Assembly: GCA_949752735.1 (NCBI GenBank)
Contig: OX457036.1
Coordinates: forward strand, 90,553,908 to 90,617,907
DNA length: 64,000 nt
Direction: 5' to 3'
From: Lumbricus terrestris
Taxonomy: Eukaryota > Annelida > Clitellata > Crassiclitellata > Lumbricidae
Below are positions 9,662-19,940 of the stretch, one piece after another (position 1 is the first letter of the stretch; every line of letters begins with the position of its first letter). The notes under the pieces are model-generated. The model worked only from the letters and a program-made list of their open reading frames with translations, was not told the origin of the DNA and ran no database searches. A program made the position numbers and the translations under genes.

Positions 9662-10174
9662 GTAAGACATAAGCCTATCTTAGGCCTAAATCTCAAAAGA
9701 TGGCATATGATTATCATTATAATTTTGAAATTCGTCGTGCTGATTATAGCCGCCGAAAGCGTTCAGCTGCCGATATTATGGACAAAAGCAAATCAAGGAT
9801 ATAGAACTAGGCCTACTCATATAATCATTCTCTTAACGCTCAGTGGCGTGTGGTCCATGGATGAGGTGCATCCCTTGCTTATTGAATCTATTTTTATACA
9901 AATACTAGTGTATTCAATTTCTATCATTACTATGTTAATTATCGTATGACAAATTGGCATCGACTATAGGCTATTATTTTTATTTGGGGGCAGAAAGGGG
10001 GAGGGGCAAATTCCCAGGGGCCCGGCGGTGTGAGAGGGGCCCGGAGTGCCCGGGGAAAAAGTAAACAATGTAAGAAGTTTAACAAATACGAAGACATTCT
10101 GCATGTAGAATTGCGAGTTTGAAAATTATTATTATTATTATACAATAATTTTATCAATGATATTGCAATATTTC

Positions 10175-10690
10175 AGCATTTGCACCAGAACATTTACCAT
10201 TTCAGAACAACATAGTGTCATTAAATTCCAAAGAAGATGGCAATTGTCTATTTTCATCAATTTCTGACCAAATGAAGCTATGTCTCTGCAAAAACATAAG
10301 TCCAGCTACAATAAGAAGTGACATCGTTCAGTATCTTTGGGACCGACGTGATAGTCTTACCTTGTTGAATGGCACTACAGTACATCTGTCTGAAAAAGTT
10401 TCACATGGTGATGTTGAGTCTTACCTTCATGAAATGGCTCAACCAGGTAATTTTGGGGACCACATAATGATACTAGGAGCCTCCTGCCTGTACCTTGTTC
10501 AGTTCACAATATTGTCTTCACTTGGCGACATTGCCACAGCTGTTGTGGCTCCTAATGAGAGTAGCACCATCATGCCTGACTTGCCAATGTTGCTACTTGG
10601 ACATATTGCAGAAGGCAAAGGAGACCATTACGGGAGCCTTGTTGGTGGCACAATTCAAGGACATCAAGTTAGACATTGCTGACATTATCA
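10175..10690 (+). CDS. OTU-like cysteine protease domain, probable exon
   Basis: Following a 3' splice-like TATTTCAG at about 10170, an open frame encodes APEHLPFQNN, then EDGNCLFSSISDQM (D and C of the catalytic D-G-N-C motif), GDHIMILGAS (the mid-domain W/F-G-D-H-x-x-L motif) and, about 115 residues after the cysteine, GKGDHYGSL (catalytic His-Tyr). The spacing is normal for an OTU deubiquitinase/protease domain of about 150 residues, and the residues expected for catalysis are present. The frame ends at 10680-10682. Another frame continues with DIADIINAYARKH to about 10755, so a frameshift or intron may separate the C-terminal tail. It lies inside a hAT-like element and may be a captured host exon or a transposon-encoded accessory domain. 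Confidence 0.65.
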
Positions 10691-10870
10691 ATGCCTACGC
10701 CAGAAAGCATCCAAGGAGAATGACACTGCTTAATCCACTGGCATGTGACACTTAATTATTTCCTTTTTGGATCAAGGGTTGCATGATCAAAACGGTAACC
10801 GATAACTGATTTATAATCGTTTCACTGTTAACCTTCAGTGGAGACCAGTGGTTTTATATGAGAAACTAAA

Positions 10871-11129
10871 TGGGGGGAGGGCGGTAGAGTAGTGGTTGAG
10901 TCTTGTAGAGTAGTGGTTAACACGCTGGCCAAGAGTGCGAGAGGTAGTGAGTTCGAGCCCCCGTTGGGCGGATTTGCTTTGTAGGCTGCCATTGGCGCCG
11001 TGTAATTACAAAGCTGTCTGTTCAGTTGGTAGTTAAGTTTAATTAAGATTACTGCATAACTTGTAGATGTAAAGCGCAGTGCGTCTTGCAGGCGTTTAAT
11101 TAAAGAAAATATATTATTATTATTACTAT
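10871..11129 (+). mobile_element. tRNA-derived SINE, family A, copy 1
   Basis: The pol III promoter-like head has GGTAGAGTAGTGG (partly duplicated, 10883 and 10913) as A box and GAGTTCGAGCCCC at 10949-10961 as B box. The body is about 150 bp, ends GCGTCTTGCAGGCGTTTAAT, and is followed by a short (ATT)n tail. It matches the inverted copy at 11622-11842 closely. Confidence 0.85.
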
Positions 11130-11191
11130 ATATTTTTTAAACTTCCATAACATTTTCTATAAAAAGGATCATTATAGTTTTGCGTGATCTG

Positions 11192-11227
<36 letters not shown>

Positions 11228-11427
11228 CGGGATTTGGATTGGTAGTATTTACGCCCCCCCTAACCAGAAATCCTGGATCCGCCCCTGATATATGCCACAT
11301 AATAGCCGCCCCTGTGTAGTTAAAACTAGCTTAAAACAGGGCTGTAATCAAGGGTAGGCCTACTTCAACTCATATCATCATATGAAGTTGTTATTTCTTT
11401 ATGATACACTAAATATCGATGGTATAG

Positions 11428-11621
<194 letters not shown>

Positions 11622-11624
<3 letters not shown>

Positions 11625-11842
11625 ATCTTTTCTTTAATTAAACGCCTGCAAGACGCACTGCGCTTTACATTTACAAGTTATGCAGTAATCTTAATTAAAC
11701 TTAACTACCAACTGAACAGACAGCTTTGTAATTACACAGCGCCGATGGCAGCCTACAAAGCAAATCCGCCCAATGGGGGATCGAACTCACTACCTCTCGC
11801 ACTCTTGGCCAGCGTGTTAATCACTACTCTACCGGGCCCCCC
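11622..11842 (-). mobile_element. tRNA-derived SINE, family A, copy 2 (inverted)
   Basis: Reverse-complement copy of the SINE at 10871-11129, starting with GGCCCGGTAGAGTAGTG at about 11840. The B-box position at about 11773-11790 reads GAGTTCGATCCCC. The 3' end TTTAATTAAAGAAAAG runs into the (ATT)n tract. Confidence 0.85.
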
Positions 11843-13379
11843 TTACTGCATCTTAATCCCATGTACATACACAGGCATATACAAAATTATACATAGATGA
11901 TAAATGTATTACGAGTTTCTTTTGACTCTGCCACGAGATGATACGCCGCCAACGCTGAGGAAACTTGTTTTCTTCTTCTGTTTTTATTTGCTATTTATTC
12001 TGTTTTGTTTCGATTGTTTGTTTCCTTACGAATAACCTTGTTTTATATTCATGGACGCTATAACTTAATCTAAAAGCGATTAGAGTGTATATGTGACTAT
12101 ATATAGCCTAACTCTTACCCTGTCTCATCTGATCCTCCACCTTCCAAATCTCCACCGAGACGACAACCGTATAGAAACTGATCCGCCCCTCTGATCCTAT
12201 GGCAACCGACCCGTACCTCCTTTCGACTACTCTTACGGACACCCCTTTTGACTCAACGCAGCGCTCATGAATAAGCAGGTGCCCCGTGCCTGGCGCTTGG
12301 CTTTCAAGTGGCGCTCTAGAAGCTTGGAGATTACGATTACGATGTAGTTTAATGAACTGAAAAGAATAATTATCATTCTAATGATTCTTTTGTAATAGAT
12401 GACCACGTTCTTTGGGTTCCCATTTGTCACCGAATGTATATTGGCTGTCTTTCTATTTTTGCTTGAACTGTTTTGGTCGACAACAAAAGTGGGTTCAATG
12501 TTCATTCCTTCATTATCGCTCACTCGTGTCCAATTGCCTTTGCTTTACCATTCTGGTTGCTTTGCCCGCACCTCCCCATCTTACCTTAAAGTATGCGTTT
12601 TCTTTTCTCGTCCCTTTAAGTTTTTTGGAAAAAACATAGTGTGCCATGCGACTGAATGCTGATGGCTTAGTAGCCTATAATAGGCCTAATATCAACGTAT
12701 TTGATCAAAAATAGAATTTGCCTATATATAACTCTCTCTACTCTCTCAAAAGGACAAAGACATGTGCAACAAAGCATGTCGTTGAATATCTGAGAGTAAT
12801 AATCAGACCTCGTGATTAGCCTTTCATGATTTTTAAAATAAAGTAATAGCCTACGTTGATTGACTTATTATTATAATTACAGGCTATCCGTGCATCAGGA
12901 TCTGAGTATACTTAGATTGCATAAAGAAGTTTTTCATTATAATACCAAGCGTCGTCTTCCACATAATTATCTTTAAAAAGTCAGGACATTATTCAATGAT
13001 TTTTCATGTAGAAGAACATAAAGGGTACAACAAGGTCAACAAGGCCTGAAGAAATATTATGTTCTAGTGACGTAGGTGCAGGTCATCTATTAATTTTGTG
13101 TATGAATTCGGTCGTGAAATATCTCTCGTCCTATCATCACGAAATAAGTCTTCCCAGGTGCATAACATTTGCAGAGGTCTACGTGGGGTTCGCTTCCCTG
13201 TCTGGATTGACTGCCTGTAGGAAGGCAGTCACTTCAGTGGATGAGGAGAAGGAAGAGGAGGTCTTCCATTGCGTCGCTCCATGCAATGTGTATGGGAGCC
13301 CAAGTGGGATGCACGTTCCTACACTTACTGTGGATGCGTTCCCACGCATAAATACAACAGCAGGTTTACTCAACTCCCT
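11843..13379. other. Gene-free stretch
   Basis: No supported gene. Short ORFs near 12233-12660 and 13096-13545 have no recognisable domain, and the second one ends in CTGT repeat. AT-rich with several AGGCCTA sites. Confidence 0.5.
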
Positions 13380-13485
13380 CCTTCTCTCTATAGTATACCT
13401 CGATTTTTTTCTCTCTATCTATGTCTGTCTGTTTCTGTCTGTCTCCCTGTCTCTGTCTCTCTTTCTCTTTACCTCGATTTTTCTA

Positions 13486-13521
<36 letters not shown>

Positions 13522-13721
13522 GTTTCTCTCTCTCTCTCTAACTAGATTTTTCTCTGTCTCTCTCCTTATGTCTCTCTGTCTCGGTTTCTCTCTATGTCTT
13601 GCTCTCTCTCTTTACCTCATTTCCCCGGTCTGTCTCGATCTGTCTCGATCTGTCTCGATCTGTCTCTGTCCTGCTGTGTGCGCCATATCGTCCTTCCAGA
13701 AAGATCTTAATACAGAAGAAA

Positions 13722-13809
<88 letters not shown>

Positions 13810-13850
13810 TCTCTCTCTCACTCTCTCTCCCTCTCTCTCGGTCTGTGTGC
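13380..13850. repeat. CTGT/CT simple-repeat tract
   Basis: Irregular TCTG/TCTC repeats with CTCGATTTTTCTCTG interruptions (13380-13670), then a nearly pure (CT)n run at 13722-13828. ORFs across it are repeat artefacts. Confidence 0.95.
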
Positions 13851-14162
13851 TTTTATTTCCTTCTGTCTCTGTCTATGTCTCATTAGAGCGATCTTTTGGT
13901 ATTGATCTGATTTACAACCTTCGTTTTATGCTCTGGTGCCCTATAGTCAGGTTATGACCTTTGACCTTCGGTATGCTCATTTGCGTAATCTGCGGAAGGA
14001 TCCGACGATACTTTGTTGCGTCTTCAAACTTTGCTTCCAATCTTAGAATCGTAAAATCCAGGACACTGATTTTTTTTCTTAGTCAGAGAGCTTTTTCATT
14101 TATGCATCTACTAAAACGCGCACCCTTGTGTAATATAATTTAATGTACGTAGACAACCAGAT

Positions 14163-14280
14163 TCCTTTAGAGCTCGACGGACAGACATAGGCCTACGCAG
14201 ACAGACAGAGACAGACAAACAAGTAGAGAGAGACAAAGAGACAGGCACACTGACAGAAAAACACGCAGGCAGGCAAGCAG
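14163..14280. repeat. Degenerate GACA tract
   Basis: Interrupted GACAGACAGAGACA-type repeats ending in CAGGCAGGCAAG. Confidence 0.8.
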
Positions 14281-14523
14281 AAAATTATAATTATTCAGTT
14301 TGGTAAAATCCAACTTCTATTCAGGTATAAACCTATTTTCATCAATCAAACTTCCAACTAAGTAAAGAATTAGTATAAGCCTTACGTTGCTGATTTAGAC
14401 ATTGTGAGAGGCATATAATGGAGAATCTTTTTTCAATGTTTTCATATAAGACCTTCAATTGTCGTTCGCTCTCATGTCTCGGAGCTCTTTTCAAAGTCTT
14501 TTGTCTGGCTTTTTGCAGCGCTC

Positions 14524-14645
14524 TTCTGTCGACGCTCTTTGTCGTTGGCGCTTTTTTGTCGGCGCTCTTTAGTCGGCGCTCTTTTGTCTGGTTCTTTAGT
14601 CGGCGCTCTTTGTCGGCGCTCTTTTGTTGGCGCTGTTTTGTCAGG
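14524..14645. repeat. Minisatellite, unit GGCGCTCTTTTGTC (14-19 bp)
   Basis: About eight variable units of GGCGCTCTTTTGTC or GGCGCTCTTTAGTC. No gene. Confidence 0.85.
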
Positions 14646-14749
14646 TCACCATTTCGATAGCACACAGTCAATTAATTATCAGGCGCTCAGTCAAGACAAA
14701 TTGTATAGCCAGGTAAGGTTAAAACGGTGTGATTCTTGTTATCGATAAC

Positions 14750-15240
14750 CATAACTCAATCTAAATGTCATTAACTACTTCTACTGCGAAAATAAAACTA
14801 GCGAAAAATCAACATTATTTTCGTAACAAAATAAGCTCACAGAAAACAAACAGCACGGCATTGGCTGCACTAGAACGTGAAAATGCTCTAAAACTAATAT
14901 GACACTAAAATGTTACTATAAACAATACTAACCATGAACTGTAACTAAAGATAACACGAACTCTAATTGTAACTTAAAAGTAATAGGCCTACTAATTATA
15001 TAATTATATAAATTATTGAATGAATGAATAATATTATTAACTGTTACTACCCTAATACTAACTATAGCTGTAACTAGAAACGATGACAACTATGAACTAT
15101 AGCTAACAAATAATACTAACCATGAACTGCAACTAAAATGATACTAACTATAGCCTATACCTGTAGCATAAAAATATTAACCATAATTGTAACTATAACT
15201 TAAATGAAAACCATTAACTGCAACCGTGGGCCTCTATAAC
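14750..15240. repeat. Degenerate array of TAACTATGAACTATAACTAA-like units
   Basis: Phrases such as AACTATAGCTGTAACTA, ACTAAAATGATACTAACTAT and CCATGAACTGCAACTA recur at roughly 25-35 bp spacing. The array is old and strongly diverged. No ORF. Confidence 0.65.
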
Positions 15241-15299
15241 TAAAGGAAATCATTCAGGAGAACCACAGTATAGGTCAAAATTGGTCAAGATACAAATGG

Positions 15300-15330
15300 T
15301 CAGGCAGACAGACAGACAGACAGACAGTGA
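15300..15330. repeat. Short (GACA)n
   Basis: Seven GACA-like units. No gene is seen from here to the MITE at 15833. Confidence 0.85.
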
Positions 15331-15832
15331 GACGAGTGAGACACGAGGAGGTAGGCCTACATGTAGCAGGCATGGACTTTTTATGTTCTGACCTTGGTTC
15401 ATCACTCAATCTACAACTTGCTGGGAAAACAACTTCCTCATTTCCAATTCAAACTCTATTTTTGTCTCCATTTCAGGTGGTTAAGGAATGTAACGGGGAA
15501 ATCCATTCTTTCCTACCCTTTATAGCCGAAGGAAAAGAAAACGAATGATTGCCATAAACATATACAAACTCCAAACTCGGAGCATGGAATGCTTTTAATG
15601 TGTAATCATCATACACTGCGTATACACTGCAGGATTTCGTTGTAACTATAATTACAGAGAATAGCGAAACACAAGACACTGCGGCCAAAGCGATTGGCTA
15701 ACTAATTCTTCACAACAGGTCCATTAATTAGTTAAATTAATTGATCAATTACAATCTGCTCACATGCATGATATTACAGTAAATAATTAACCGGCAAATT
15801 AATCAAACCGCAATAAATAATTGTCACCGTTG

Positions 15833-16061
15833 CAGTGGCGGCGCTAGGGGGGGCTGGGGGCTAAGCCCCCCTACAGGAGGCTAAGCCCCCTAAAAAAATG
15901 GCCATTTTAATTATTTTACATAGAAAATCCACGATTTTTAGTCGATGACTAAAAAAAAAAAAAAAAAAAAAAAAAGGTCGTCAGAAATTTTGGCGGCGAA
16001 AATGGAAAATTTTTCCGCGGGCTTCAGCCCCTCCGAAACTGAAATCCTGGCGCCGCCACTG
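15833..16061. mobile_element. hAT MITE, 229 bp, CAGTGGCGGCGC family
   Basis: Ends CAGTGGCGGCGCTAGGGGG and CCTGGCGCCGCCACTG. Perfect 8-bp TSD CACCGTTG at 15825-15832 and 16062-16069. The internal A-run of about 26 and the GGCGGCGAAAATGGAAAAT block show it is the inverted counterpart of the copy at 4859-5079. Confidence 0.95.
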
Positions 16062-16875
16062 CACCGTTGGTAAACAGTAGCGTATACAACTGATCAAGCT
16101 CTAGTTTTCACTAGATCGACGCACGAACATAATTGAAGGCGTTAGAACAGACCTAATAAGTAGCCTACTGACCGTACACACACTGTCATGGTTAAGATTA
16201 GACTTATGAGACTCATGTTTCAGTTGAGCTTCCTGCACACTGAAATTGAAAGAATCAGTCGGACATGATTGTATGCATTGGCGCATGCCTATTTAGAGGT
16301 TTATGGGTTCAAAACCAAACGCAATAAATCATCTCCGAATTCGGTTTATTTGAAACATGTCCCCTGAAAATCCCCAAGATGGAACCCCGAAATATTTCTC
16401 TGGTTGCGCCCCTGCGTGTATGTGTCAAAGTGGGCCCTACCGTTGTGTGGCAATCGTCGGTAGGTATAGGTCTATATTCGTCTACGGGGGATGAATGATA
16501 ACACGATAAATTATTTCAGTGTTCGTGTAAACTTAGGCCTACTCGGCTCCAATCTCACTCTAACACCTGCGTTACATGTGCTATTTCTCACGCAAACACG
16601 TCCACAAGAAATACATCTGGCAGAGCAAGGTTTTACTGTACGTATTTTAATTAGCTTGTGTGCCATGATGTCATCCGATTCAGATAATAATATACGGCAG
16701 GATTTGAAAACACGTGTAGGACTATCTGCACACTGGCAATAATTACGTCACCAACATCGATATCTTTTTAGTTGCCAAAACAATCCTATGACGTTTTATA
16801 AATACAGCTTTGCATAAATATTCACCAGATTGAAACTTTCGCAAAAAAATTATTTACATCTGCGGTGTGTGATTG

Positions 16876-17056
16876 ATGAAGAAGACTGCGAGGAGAAGGA
16901 GGAGGAGGAGGAGGAGGAGGAGGAGGAGGAGGAGGAGCAGCAGCAGGAGGAGGAGGAAGAGGAGGAGGAAGAGGAGGAGGAAGAGGGTGAAGAGGAGGAG
17001 GAGGAGAAAGAAGAAGAAGAAGAAGAAGAAGAAGAAGAAGAAGAAGAAGAAGAAGA
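16876..17056. repeat. (GAG)n/(GAA)n purine tract
   Basis: AGG/GAG triplets with a CAGCAGCAG interruption, then a (GAA)n run. Purine-only on the plus strand and a mirror repeat, so it could form triplex DNA. The Glu-rich ORF is a repeat artefact. Confidence 0.95.
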
Positions 17057-17580
17057 GCAATTACTTAGGCAACCGAAGCCAAATGTCGAAAACAAATTCT
17101 GCCCTGGCAGGTAGGGCATATATTTGAAACCCCGGCTTTACGACAGGAATAGGAATGCGGTCTAGCATGTCAAACGGTAGTTAATTGCGCTGCAGCAGAT
17201 GTAGGGTCTATGGTCCATTCTATAGAATTAGAAACTGGATCGACCAGAGTGCTTGCATAAACACATGCGTAGGCTAAATTCTGTAGAAGTGGGGAAACTG
17301 TGTATAATTTATTAAAGTTGTTAGAGGCCTCTATAGTCGTATGCAGAGTGGAAGGCTCATTGCCTTCGATTTTCACGTAAGCCTATTATAATAGCAGCCA
17401 TTTATAATAGCAATAACCAGAGTTATTGTTAATGTACCCGAGACATGGCTAATATTATTGGCAAAGTTACCTCAAAGGCTTTGTAGTGTCCGATGGTCAT
17501 AGGCCTAGATTGGCCAAAGCATAGATAGAGAAATATTCATAACTTATACGTTGAAGAGAGATCTTATCACCGCTGCTCCT
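17057..17580. other. Gene-free stretch
   Basis: No supported gene or repeat structure beyond a few AGGCCTA sites. Confidence 0.45.
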
Positions 17581-17850
17581 GTAATTTTCGCTATTATTAT
17601 TAGGCCTATTGTTGTTGCTAGCATTGTTGCTGCTATTGCTGTTGCTGTTGCTGTTGTTGCTGTTGCTGCTGCTGTTGTTTTTGCGATTACTAAAGACCGT
17701 GCTCGTGGGATATGGACCCATATTGAAACGAATCAAATAATATACAGATGTTGAATAATAATATACAATCACAAACGAACAATCATCTTTTCCTACTTCC
17801 AAAAGCACATTAACTGCTGCTGCTGCTGCTGCTATTGCCGCTGCTGCAGT
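17581..17850. repeat. GTT/GCT and CTG trinucleotide tracts
   Basis: GTTGCTGTTGCT-type triplets at 17606-17690 and CTGCTGCTG at 17812-17848, separated by ordinary sequence. Confidence 0.85.
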
Positions 17851-18354
17851 AAAATCAGCGATAGCCTATGAACTACTGATAAGCGCACATTCGACTGAGA
17901 CAAAGAGAAAAAGAAAACAGGAAAACAAAGAACATGGAAACAGGAACGTTAAGCATCGTAACCATTACTCATTAGCGACATAAAAATTATTTTATCCTAT
18001 TTCACGAGCATAGGCCTATCATATAAATACACTCATGCACTATATTATGCTGTACACTGTTCTCACATTACTTAGGCCTACGCACAATAGCGGTGGCACG
18101 CAGTAGGCCTAACTTGCAGCCTATAAAACCACCTTTGTATATGTCTACACTGTGTGAGGGAACATAGGCACCCATGTTGTAAAAATGAAAATAAATAGTA
18201 GGTCAAAATATCCATTGATTTTAAAATTCAATCCCCGTTTTAATCCTGACATACTAATACATCTGAAAAGTGAAAATATAAAGTTCCAGTCATACAATAC
18301 TGATGACGTTATGATGACGTCATTTACATCCAAATAGAGTTTCTATTTTATTTT

Positions 18355-18530
18355 GTGCAGCTCTCGGTCTACTGCTTCAAACGGGATGCTCTGATGATCC
18401 AGGCATATCAACTTTTCTTAGACGCTTCCACAGACCGTCTAATGTCCAACCCTTGTCCGGATATACCCTAATAAAACTTCTTTGCAACGTAGGATAGACT
18501 GAGTGTTTGTTTTTCTGTAAAAATGTTATG
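18355..18530 (-). pseudogene. mariner/DDE-type transposase N-terminal helix-turn-helix remnant
   Basis: The minus-strand frame encodes HSVYPTLQRSFIRVYPDKGW, then LDGLWKRLRKVDMPGS, a stop, and SSRPRAAQ. The Y-P-x-K-x-W-x-x-x-G-L-x-x-L-x-x-K-x-x-x-x-G-S pattern followed by a G/S-R-P-R segment is the DNA-binding start of an abundant mariner-like transposase group in marine invertebrates. The rest of the gene is absent and a stop interrupts the frame. Confidence 0.55.
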
Positions 18531-19260
18531 GCAACTTTGTCTTTCGCGCTGAACACTATTTTCTAACAGTATTGTTGTAAAAAATTTATTATTTTGACAA
18601 CGTAATCATGGCGTAATTTTTCATTTAGGATCTTCAATAAATTGCAGATTTGTTCATAAGTATGTCAGGATTAAAACGGTCACTGAATTTTTTTTAAATC
18701 GATGAATATATACCATTTATTTCATATAATATGCACAAATGTTTCCTTTTCCCCGGACACAGTACTATACATGTATATACAAATATAAACGTATAGGCCT
18801 ATATGATATATAATATATAAATATATATGTGATATATTATACATATACAGTAATTATGATATATATATATAAATAATATATATTGGCACGATTTGTGGTT
18901 GCTTCGCTAGGTGGCGACGACGTGCCGGTCGCCATTTTCTTGTGGTTTAATTTGAGACTTTTAAAATAAATTAAAAAAATTAACGCGTTTCTTTAGTGGA
19001 AGTAATAACATGAAGCACTGATTGAAAAGGAGAAAGAGAAAGAAATGTATGGAAATAAATAATATGTCTTTAAAATGAAGCCCTGATCCTGCGAGAGTAA
19101 AGAACTTTCGGTTATGTCAGGTAGGCTAAATGTAATTAATTCTCCAGAATTTCTCAACACCGCAAAGAGATCCACCTAAGTGCAGCAGGCGCTATATCAA
19201 GTCAGGTTCTTAACAGCCTTGATGTAGGGCCAGTTTAGGCTATTGCGAGATCTGAATCAG
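18531..19260. other. AT-rich gene-free stretch
   Basis: ATATAT-rich sequence at 18776-18890. A small GC-richer block, GGTGGCGACGACGTGCCGGT, lies near 18911. No supported gene. Confidence 0.5.
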
Positions 19261-19301
19261 CGGTGAGGACAGACACAAGTGAAATAATATGGAGCCCACT
19301 T

Positions 19302-19430
19302 CATGGAGCCATGACTACACGGAGACCATGGCTACATGGAGCCATGGCTACACGGAGACCATGGCTACATGGAGCCATGACTACACGGAGACCATGGCTA
19401 CATGGAGCCATGGCTACATGGAGACCATGC
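19302..19430. repeat. 33-bp minisatellite, about four copies
   Basis: Unit CATGGAGCCATGRCTACACG plus GAGACCATGGCTA. Because 33 is divisible by 3 it reads open as an 11-residue repeat, but it has no flanking coding signal. Confidence 0.9.
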
Positions 19431-19940
19431 GGGACGATTGTAGCCCCACACTATAATATCCACCCTGTGGGAGCTTATCTAGTGCCTCTGATTACACTGA
19501 AAATTACAGCCGAGAAAATTCCTCTTCAGTGATAGTCTCAGCCAAAGGGGAAAACCTTCCATTCTTGCCTCTACAAATTGCACCTTCAATTGGTAAACAC
19601 AGAATAAAAGTGTACAGGTATTTAGTATGTAAATCTATGGTAGGAATAGGCCTATATCTGTAGACCTATTGTAGGTCTACATCTGCCGACCGATAGATAG
19701 CCTAGTGGCCCTAGTAGGTTTCCATCTGCAGACTTATATTTGGCCTACATCTGTAGGGCTATAATAGGTCTACATTTTAGGCCTATTGTACACCTGTAGG
19801 TCTATGGTAGGACTACATCTGCGGCTATAGTATGTCTACATCATGCTTGTGTGTTTGCTCATGTAGGACTATTAGAATGATCATGTATAATAGAGACCGT
19901 GTAGCACTCACGTACACAGACCGAATTAATTCACTATAGT
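19431..19940. other. Possible 3' flank of the 390-codon ORF
   Basis: AT-rich sequence with repeated TAGGTCTACATCTG-like phrases (19660-19830) at 30-45 bp spacing, an old degenerate repeat. No clear polyadenylation signal for the minus-strand gene was found. Confidence 0.5.

Larger units (their letters stand above)
9301..11287 (+). mobile_element. hAT-like element, about 2 kb, with OTU exon and a SINE insertion
   Basis: Left end CAGGCGCGGATTTAG and right end (reverse complement) CAGGGGCGGATCCAGG share CAGGSGCGGAT, and both are followed by a GGGGGGGCGTA-like block. Inside lie a candidate first exon (9589-9661), an OTU-protease-like exon (about 10175-10690), a SINE (10871-11129) and an AT microsatellite (about 11199-11224). 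Flanks are AT repeats, so the TSD cannot be judged. No hAT catalytic domain is visible. Confidence 0.6.
8129..11314. mobile_element. Possible outer TIR element enclosing the 9301-11287 element
   Basis: The left end (8131 on) reads GGGGCGGCTATTATGTG and then ATATGTACGC. The right end, read backwards from 11313, has GGGGCGGCTATTATGTG and then ATATATACGC once the inner element is removed. The two therefore pair as about 30-bp TIRs of a 1.2-kb element. I could not find a matching TSD, so the exact termini are uncertain. Confidence 0.5.

Noticed and set aside
16830..17127. Glu-rich and Arg/Lys-rich ORFs
   Set aside because: Frames of the GAG/GAA purine tract.
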